DNA of 64,000 nt from the NCBI GenBank assembly GCA_965217015.1, contig OZ244224.1:1364001-1428000 (forward strand), written 5' to 3'. The notes beneath the pieces are model-generated. The model saw only the letters and a list, made by a program, of their open reading frames with translations. It was not told where the DNA came from and did not search any database. Source of the DNA: JAYQKL01 sp038142705. GTDB lineage: Bacteria; Pseudomonadota; Alphaproteobacteria; RS24. A program made the translations under genes and the position numbers. This document shows, piece after piece, positions 59,083 to 64,000 of the stretch (its first letter is position 1; every line of letters starts with the position of its first letter).

Positions 59083-59152
59083 AGACCGCATAAATCATTT
59101 GCCAAGCGCGTTTATTTTTTGAACTATAGTCCTGTCTTAGGAGATAGTGTTG

Positions 59153-60112
59153 ATGACATCTAACGCGCTAGAAAAAATACTGATTATCAAACTTGGTGCG
59201 TTTGGTGATGTCATGATGTCAGATGGCGCATTTCGCGATATTCGGGCACATCACCAAAACGCCCATATCAGCGTTTTAACAACCCCGCCCTATCGCAAAA
59301 TCATGCAAGCCTGCCCACATATTGATGAGGTGTTGATTGACCCGCGCGCGCCGCGCTGGAAATTTTGGACACTCATAAAAGTCAAACAAGAATTACAGGC
59401 GCAAGATTTTACAATGGTCTATGACCTGCAAGATAATGCCCGCACAAAACTCTATTTTAAGTGGATGACACAGGTGAAAAAATGGTCTGGCACACAAAAA
59501 AATGCCAGCCATCGCTATACAGCGGCCGCGCCCAAAACCATCGCGGCGCTGGACCGAATGGCAGGGCAATTGCAAGCGGCGGGCATTGATGTGCAACATA
59601 CAGGCGCGCCGGATTTAAGCTGGATGGGGCAGGGTCTGTCAGCGGAAATGGAAACCTTGTTAGCCGCGCAAAATATCCAGCCAGGTTTTGTGCTATTGAT
59701 ACCAGGCGCCTCAAAACGCCACCCACAAAAGCGTTGGCCACATTATGGTGCATTGGCACAATGGTTGCACGCGCAAGGTCATCAGGTGGTTACCGCGCCC
59801 GGCCCTGACGAATTAGATTTATGCGCCAAGCTGCCCGCCACAATGCTGATGAATGGCGACAAGCCACTGAATTTTTTTCAACTCGCCGCGCTGATAGCCC
59901 ATTGTGGATTTGTGATTGGCAATGATACTGGCCCAACCCATCTGGCCGCGCATACAGGCAAGAGCAAAGGGCTGGCCTTATTTGGCTCTCATACGCCAGC
60001 GCGCCTAACTTGCGTGGACCGCAAATTTGATATTATAGAATGCGCGAACCTGCATCAGCTTCAGCTTGAAACCGTGACAGATAAATTAGCAAAGCTGCTG
60101 CCCGCGCATTAG
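59153..60112 (+). CDS. Glycosyltransferase family 9 (heptosyltransferase-like)
   Basis: A 319-residue GT9 protein. N-terminal KILIIKLGAFGDVMMSDGAF and C-terminal VIGNDTGPTHLAAHTGK are the family nucleotide-sugar motifs; a PGASKRHPQKRWP segment marks the second lobe. Members add ADP-heptose or related sugars to lipopolysaccharide at the inner membrane. I use the ATG at 59153, with AGGAGA 8 nt upstream; GTG and TTG codons just before it are alternatives. Converges on the DUF6165 gene. Confidence 0.9.
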   Translation: MTSNALEKILIIKLGAFGDVMMSDGAFRDIRAHHQNAHISVLTTPPYRKIMQACPHIDEVLIDPRAPRWKFWTLIKVKQELQAQDFTMVYDLQDNARTKLYFKWMTQVKKWSGTQKNASHRYTAAAPKTIAALDRMAGQLQAAGIDVQHTGAPDLSWMGQGLSAEMETLLAAQNIQPGFVLLIPGASKRHPQKRWPHYGALAQWLHAQGHQVVTAPGPDELDLCAKLPATMLMNGDKPLNFFQLAALIAHCGFVIGNDTGPTHLAAHTGKSKGLALFGSHTPARLTCVDRKFDIIECANLHQLQLETVTDKLAKLLPAH

Positions 60113-60123
60113 GGCGTCAGAAT

Positions 60124-60519
60124 TTATGAAAAATCTGTATATGATTTTTCTTCGATAATTGTCGCGCCAGTCAGAATATTAATGTCTTTTTTCAAAGCCG
60201 CGCGCTTATCATTTGTGATGTAAACGGCCCGCGCCAGCTCAATAAATTTCTCGCCAAAATCTTTTTCAGCTTCACAAGCGCGGATATCGTCCTCAATTTC
60301 CCATAAGGCCTCATTGACTTGCTTCAAAGCCTGCGACAAATCATTAAGCTCATCAGATGCAGGAATATTAGCATCACGCGCCGCCGACAAAACATCTAAT
60401 TCATGGCGCACATTTTTAAGCTTGGCCGCATCTTCAATCCGCTCGGATTTAATTTGCAAAATGGTAATTTTATCAATCAATTCACCGGCGCCGACTTCAA
60501 TCATAATTGGCTGGCTCAT
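60124..60519 (-). CDS. DUF6165 family protein
   Basis: A 131-residue helical protein. The N-terminus VGAGELIDKITILQIKSERI and DAAKLKNVRHELDVL fit DUF6165, which often accompanies glycosyltransferase genes. It is probably a coiled-coil cytoplasmic protein. AAGGAG stands 7 nt before the ATG. Function unknown; the adjacent GT9 gene suggests a link to envelope polysaccharide. Confidence 0.8.
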   Translation of the reverse strand: MSQPIMIEVGAGELIDKITILQIKSERIEDAAKLKNVRHELDVLSAARDANIPASDELNDLSQALKQVNEALWEIEDDIRACEAEKDFGEKFIELARAVYITNDKRAALKKDINILTGATIIEEKSYTDFS

Positions 60520-60603
60520 TTGGGATCTCCTTCACATCTCTTGTGATTAGGCTTATACAGAATTGATGGCAAAAATCCAAGATTTTATAAGGCAGTTAAA
60601 ATA

Positions 60604-60861
60604 ATGGAAACCGAACTACAAGAATGTGATGCGCGTGGTCTCACCTGCCCTTTGCCTATTTTGAAATTGCGCAAGGCGTTGCAGGCGCTCAGCACGGGTC
60701 AGCGTTTACGCTTATTAACCACAGACCCGGTGGCCAGTCTTGATGTGCCGCATTTTTGTTTGCAGGAAAACCATCACTTAATCAGCCATGAAACAGGCGA
60801 ACCGCTAGGCCAGCATCAGCTTGATATTTTTGTCATAGAAAAAGGCGCGACGAGTAATTAA
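60604..60861 (+). CDS. tusA: TusA family sulfur-carrier protein
   Basis: An 85-residue TusA/SirA-like protein with the motif CDARGLTCPLPILKLRKAL; C15 followed by P16 is the sulfur-accepting cysteine in CPxP. It relays sulfur for tRNA thiolation or molybdenum cofactor. Its stop overlaps the convergent stop of the next gene by 4 bp. Confidence 0.92.
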   Translation: METELQECDARGLTCPLPILKLRKALQALSTGQRLRLLTTDPVASLDVPHFCLQENHHLISHETGEPLGQHQLDIFVIEKGATSN

Positions 60862-61211
60862 CTCAAGTCCTTTAGCGCGGCTTGCGTATCAGCCTTAAAC
60901 CCAACAGCCACAAACCCTTTGCCATTGTCAAAAACAGGCCGCTTGACCAAAGTGATATGGGCTTGCAGCAAAGCCAACACGGATTTGGGAGATAAATCCT
61001 GTTTATCTGCCTCATCTAATTGTCGCCAGCTGGTGCTGCTTTTATTGACCAGCTTTTCAACGCCAATATTCTCTATCCAGTTTTTTAATTGGTCAGCCGA
61101 CACACCATCGGCGCGTACATCTACAAATTCATGAGCGATATTTTCAGCCGCCAGCCATTTAAGAGCTTTGCGGCAGCTGTCACAATTTTTTAAACCATAA
61201 ACCTGCAACAT
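60858..61211 (-). CDS. Spx/ArsC-like thioredoxin-fold protein (YffB type)
   Basis: A 117-residue ArsC-family protein. The active site CDSC is at 10-13 (YGLKNCDSCRKALKWL), with FVDVRADGV and the C-terminal LVKRPVFDNGKGF. The CxxC pattern and length fit YffB/Spx-like reductases rather than true arsenate reductase. Its ATG overlaps the coq4 stop (TAATG), so the two are coupled; the reason is unknown. Confidence 0.9.
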   Translation of the reverse strand: MLQVYGLKNCDSCRKALKWLAAENIAHEFVDVRADGVSADQLKNWIENIGVEKLVNKSSTSWRQLDEADKQDLSPKSVLALLQAHITLVKRPVFDNGKGFVAVGFKADTQAALKDLS

Positions 61212-61936
61212 TATTCTGCCGCCTGCGCTTGATAATCAGAGTCCATCTCACGCATGAGCGCCCGCGCCTGATGGTATTTTTCAGGCGGCGCAATTTTCAA
61301 TTTTGTGCGGACTTCTTCAAGCGGCATGTCCATATAATCTTCCCACGCAATGCCCGGCAGCCAATCCATTTGCTTGCCATGGCGCAAGCCTTCACGAATG
61401 GCGGTCCAAATTCCTATGTCAGGATACTCTTTGCGCCCCGCGCGCGCGCCAAACAACACAATCATCATAAAACCCGGATTGCTGATTTGGCGATAATAAA
61501 CCGCCAATAAAGCCAGCTCGCCCAGCTGGTCGCGACCATAACCCGTCACAACATGCCACAAATCATGCGAGTCACGCTGGCGCAGGTGAAACTTTTCTTC
61601 CAATGGCGTGAACTCACGCTTGCCAGACAAACCATCTTCAGACGCCTCCACCAAGCCATCTGCGGTGATATTTTCATGCGCCATAAACTCATAATATGTC
61701 CGCCCCAAAGACCCTTCGGGCATGGCGGCAAGCTTATCGCGGTCTTGCAATAAATGAATTAAATCGGGCTGAGCTAAAATGGCCTCAGCTTGCGGTAAGC
61801 GCGCAAAGCGCTGCCATGCGCGTTTGGTGGCCCGCTTGCCCAAAGCTTCTAGAATCGTGAAAACCTGCGCCGTATCTTCATTATCGGCCAGCAGTTTTTT
61901 CACCGCACGCAAAGCGTCTAAAAAGCCAGGCTTCAT
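61211..61936 (-). CDS. coq4: Ubiquinone biosynthesis protein Coq4 family
   Basis: A 241-residue Coq4 homologue. The metal-binding motif HDLWH is at 124-128 (SHDLWHVVTGYGRD), and the C-terminal GLRHGKQMDWLPGIAWEDYM is typical. Coq4 organises the ubiquinone biosynthetic complex and has been linked to decarboxylation/hydroxylation of the ring. I prefer the ATG at 61936, with GGGGAAG upstream; the ATG at 61954 is an alternative. Confidence 0.93.
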   Translation of the reverse strand: MKPGFLDALRAVKKLLADNEDTAQVFTILEALGKRATKRAWQRFARLPQAEAILAQPDLIHLLQDRDKLAAMPEGSLGRTYYEFMAHENITADGLVEASEDGLSGKREFTPLEEKFHLRQRDSHDLWHVVTGYGRDQLGELALLAVYYRQISNPGFMMIVLFGARAGRKEYPDIGIWTAIREGLRHGKQMDWLPGIAWEDYMDMPLEEVRTKLKIAPPEKYHQARALMREMDSDYQAQAAE

Positions 61937-62001
61937 TTTCTCTTCCCCATTCATAGGGTCTAAATTAGCACTATTTTTTTGCCAGCAAAGCAAAAACATA
62001 A

Positions 62002-62043
62002 AAATTTTGGGTGAGAAATTTTGGGTGAGAAATTTTGGGCGAG
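62002..62043. repeat. 14-bp tandem repeat, 3 copies
   Basis: AAATTTTGGGTGAG at 62002-62015 and 62016-62029, with a third copy differing at one base at 62030-62043. It lies in the gap between coq4 and tRNA-Leu. Confidence 0.95.
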
Positions 62044-62062
62044 ATAAACATCGCTAATGACG

Positions 62063-62093
62063 TCAAGTTTGCCGACAGATCGGCAAAACTTGA
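62063..62093 (-). terminator. Hairpin after tRNA-Leu
   Basis: TCAAGTTTGCCGA and its complement with one extra A, separated by a 4-nt loop, directly after the CCA end of tRNA-Leu. It is a stable 13-bp stem but lacks a T tract, so it may act in processing or as a weak terminator. Confidence 0.5.
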
Positions 62094-62180
62094 TGGTGCC
62101 CTCGGCCAGACTCGAACTGGCACGCCCGTGAAGGCAACGGATTTTGAATCCGTCGCGTCTACCAATTCCGCCACGAGGGC
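62094..62180 (-). tRNA. tRNA-Leu (CAA)
   Basis: An 87-nt class II cloverleaf starting GCCCTCGTGGCGGAATTGG, with anticodon CAA, a long variable arm (TGCCTTCACGGGCGT region) and encoded ACCA. Confidence 0.96.
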
Positions 62181-62338
62181 CCATATGGATTAGCAGCGTG
62201 GGGCAATATATCAGAAAGCACACAAAGGTCTATATCAGATTTGCCCGAAACCGAATTTTTATCCAAGAACTCTGGTCTTGGCGGCAAACTTCTGACAAAC
62301 TCAAACAGGACACTTAATTTTCGGGGGGAAATACAAAA

Positions 62339-63433
62339 ATGATAACAGAAATATGGACCAGAAAATCCAATTTTGCCGAAACGCAGATACAAGAAATTGA
62401 ACCAAAAAAATTAGCAGCGGGCGAAATTCTTGTTCAGATTGATAAGTTTTCCCTCACCGCTAATAATGTCAGCTATGCCATGTCGGGGGACAGTCTGGGC
62501 TATTGGCATTTTTTCCCAACACCAAAGGAGCACGCACAGGATTGGGGCAAGGTGACCGTTTGGGGTATGGCCGATATTGTGGAATCCAATTGTCCAGAGC
62601 TAACAACAGGCGAGCGAATTTATGGTTTTTTCCCCATGGCCAGCCATGTTGTGTTGCAACCAGGCGCGGTTAAACCGCATGGGTTTACCGATATCACCCC
62701 CCATCGCGCGCCCTTGCCAGCGGTTTATAACCAATATAATCGCTGCGCGGGCGAGCCAGAACATTATCGCCAGATAGAAAATGAACGCTGTTTGTATTTC
62801 CCGCTCTTCATCACCTCATTTGTCTTGAGTGATTTTTTGCAGGACCAGAGTTTTTTTAATGCGCGCCAAATCATTATCGGGTCCGCATCATCAAAAACCG
62901 CCTTTGGTCTCGCCTATTTCTTGAAACAATCAGCAGGGTTTCAAGGTGAAGTGATTGGCATCACATCACCATCAAATATGGCGTTCGCGCAAGAGCTGAA
63001 CATGTATGACACGCTCCATGCTTATGGCGCGCACACACAGCTAAACGGGCAAGAACCCGCTGTTTTTGTGGACATGTCAGGCAATGGCAACCTCACCCAT
63101 GCATTGCATCATCATTATGGTGCGCACATGGTCAGCAGCATTAAAGTCGGTGCCACCCATTGGCAGGATTTCACCACCCATGAGGCCTTGCCCGGCGCGA
63201 CACCCGAATTCTTTTTCGCGCCCACGCAAATCGAAAAGCGCAATAAAGAATGGGGGGCGGGTGTTTTATTTGAAAAAGCCTATGCCGCCAGCATTGAACT
63301 GGCCAGCGCGATTCAAGGGGATATCGCCATTGATTTTATTGCTGGCGCCGACACCGTCGCCGCGCAATGGCGCGCTTTGGTGCAAAATGAAATTGGCCCT
63401 AAGCGCGGTTTGATGGCCTCTTTGAAAGTTTGA
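62339..63433 (+). CDS. DUF2855 family protein
   Basis: A 364-residue DUF2855 protein with the medium-chain reductase-like layout: an N-terminal GroES-like part (LVQIDKFSLTANNVSYAMSG, YGFFPMASHVVLQPG) and a C-terminal Rossmann-like part (IIGSASSKTAFGLAYFLKQS, VFVDMSGNGNLTHALHHHYG). The usual GxGxxG cofactor loop is altered, so cofactor use is uncertain. A G-rich Shine-Dalgarno (GGGGGGA) precedes the ATG. The next gene begins one base after its stop. Confidence 0.88.
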   Translation: MITEIWTRKSNFAETQIQEIEPKKLAAGEILVQIDKFSLTANNVSYAMSGDSLGYWHFFPTPKEHAQDWGKVTVWGMADIVESNCPELTTGERIYGFFPMASHVVLQPGAVKPHGFTDITPHRAPLPAVYNQYNRCAGEPEHYRQIENERCLYFPLFITSFVLSDFLQDQSFFNARQIIIGSASSKTAFGLAYFLKQSAGFQGEVIGITSPSNMAFAQELNMYDTLHAYGAHTQLNGQEPAVFVDMSGNGNLTHALHHHYGAHMVSSIKVGATHWQDFTTHEALPGATPEFFFAPTQIEKRNKEWGAGVLFEKAYAASIELASAIQGDIAIDFIAGADTVAAQWRALVQNEIGPKRGLMASLKV

Positions 63434-63434
63434 T

Positions 63435-64000
63435 ATGCGAATTCTTCTCCAGACTATTCAGCCACCAATCATGGCTTATTTGCTGTCGCCATCGCATTTG
63501 GAAAAAAAGCGACGGCGTTTTGAAAAACAACGCAAAAAACAAAACGCCCCTCATGAAGTGTTATTTTTTCATGACCCCAGCGACCCTCATTCGCATTTGC
63601 TCGCCAGCGTCATGCCTGAATTTCAGGCGCGATATCAGGTGCAGATTACCCAGCATATTGTCAGCCCGCCCACACTGGGCGCCGCGCCCGAACCCGAATT
63701 GCGAAAACTCTATCATGCTAAAGACAGTTTTTCTTTAGCCGCCAAAGCAGGCATTGCTTTTGACCCGTCTGCGTGTGATTTAACACCTGCAACCATCAAC
63801 ACAAAACAAGCCGATGCGCAGCTTGCTGAACTTGGTCACTATCAAGGCGCGATGCTCTATTATGGCGGCGAGTGGTATTGGGGGCTTGATCGCTTGCATT
63901 ATTTAGAAGCGCGGCTGAAAGCTCTGGGCTTGGCACAGCAAAATAACACTGCGCATTCTGTTGAAGATTATATTGAAGACTATAGTGAAGACTATATTTT
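63435..64000 (+). CDS. DsbA family thioredoxin-fold protein, truncated by window end
   Basis: The first 188 codons of an open frame that runs past the window edge; no stop is reached. The segment VLFFHDPSDPHSHLLASVMP matches the first strand and active-site helix of DsbA/2-hydroxychromene-2-carboxylate isomerase-like proteins, with a serine/proline loop and no CxxC, so it is not a disulfide oxidase. A later GAMLYYGGEWYWGLDRLHYLE fits the end of that fold. Coupled to DUF2855 by one base spacing. The last residues form an EDYI/EDYS repeat. Confidence 0.75.
   Translation, partial: MRILLQTIQPPIMAYLLSPSHLEKKRRRFEKQRKKQNAPHEVLFFHDPSDPHSHLLASVMPEFQARYQVQITQHIVSPPTLGAAPEPELRKLYHAKDSFSLAAKAGIAFDPSACDLTPATINTKQADAQLAELGHYQGAMLYYGGEWYWGLDRLHYLEARLKALGLAQQNNTAHSVEDYIEDYSEDYI
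63963..63998. repeat. 12-bp tandem repeat, 3 copies, in coding sequence
   Basis: GAAGATTATATT at 63963-63974, then GAAGACTATAGT (63975-63986) and GAAGACTATATT (63987-63998), encoding EDYI-EDYS-EDYI. The array reaches the window edge, so its full length is unknown. Confidence 0.9.

Overview
This window is chromosomal DNA from an alphaproteobacterium, most plausibly a marine, moderately low-GC lineage such as a SAR116/Puniceispirillales relative. The class assignment rests on the rRNA operon order 16S-tRNAIle-tRNAAla-23S-5S-tRNAfMet, the 16S sequence read by eye, and several gene neighbourhoods typical of the class: lysC-ptsP, rodZ-ispG-prfA-prmC-DUF4167-clpB, bolA-DnaJ-cobS-cobT-rpmB-helicase-S4-fdxA-carD-rpoH, and aroK-aroB-CNNM beside xerD-accA. 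The family-level guess is inference. I saw no prophage, insertion sequence, CRISPR array or integrated element; this is mostly housekeeping DNA with unusual details.

Layout. 1-4.8 kb: a DUF1295 membrane protein, a divergent photolyase/cryptochrome, a secreted GH16 glucanase and an SDR oxidoreductase. 4.8-11.6 kb: a minus-strand rRNA operon with its promoter, plus a repeat-rich 3' flank holding fragments of its own tRNAfMet gene. 11.6-25.7 kb: M23 peptidase, then clpB (heat-shock promoter), DUF4167, prmC, prfA, ispG, a RodZ-like protein, ptsP and lysC on the minus strand, with ubiG divergent. 25.2-34.9 kb: DUF1178, a nitrilase-family amidase, comF, a methyltransferase, mutT, argJ, secA, accA and xerD. 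34.9-42.1 kb: an exported protein coupled to xerD, a 42-residue membrane protein, and a complete vitamin B12 uptake operon (btuB-F-C-D) behind a cobalamin riboswitch and a recognisable promoter. 42.2-56.2 kb: aroK-aroB-CNNM, bolA, DnaJ-like, cobS-cobT (cobaltochelatase), rpmB, a Suv3-like helicase, S4 protein, TerB, fdxA, a CarD regulator with a histone-H1-like tail, and rpoH. 56.2-64 kb: AMACR-type CoA enzyme, TspO, a PNPOx-like protein, a cytochrome c, a GT9 glycosyltransferase, DUF6165, tusA, a Spx/ArsC-like protein, coq4, tRNA-Leu, DUF2855 and a truncated DsbA-like gene at the edge.

Connections. RpoH (sigma-32) is encoded here and clpB has a matching sigma-32 promoter. The riboswitch-controlled B12 importer lies 4 kb from the CobS/CobT chelatase subunits, so both uptake and aerobic synthesis of cobalamin are represented. 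UbiG and Coq4 serve ubiquinone.

Most interesting signals: (1) a C-terminal sliding-clamp motif (QLSLF) on a photolyase whose FAD-pocket motif differs from classical enzymes; (2) 18 consecutive KKxxx pentads fused to CarD; (3) a class I cytochrome c with valine where the axial methionine is expected; (4) a candidate minus-strand sRNA whose terminator loop carries a CCTCC-type anti-Shine-Dalgarno motif; (5) truncated tRNAfMet copies and 54-bp tandem repeats inside the rRNA operon; (6) many young short tandem duplications, several spanning stop codons or gene ends.
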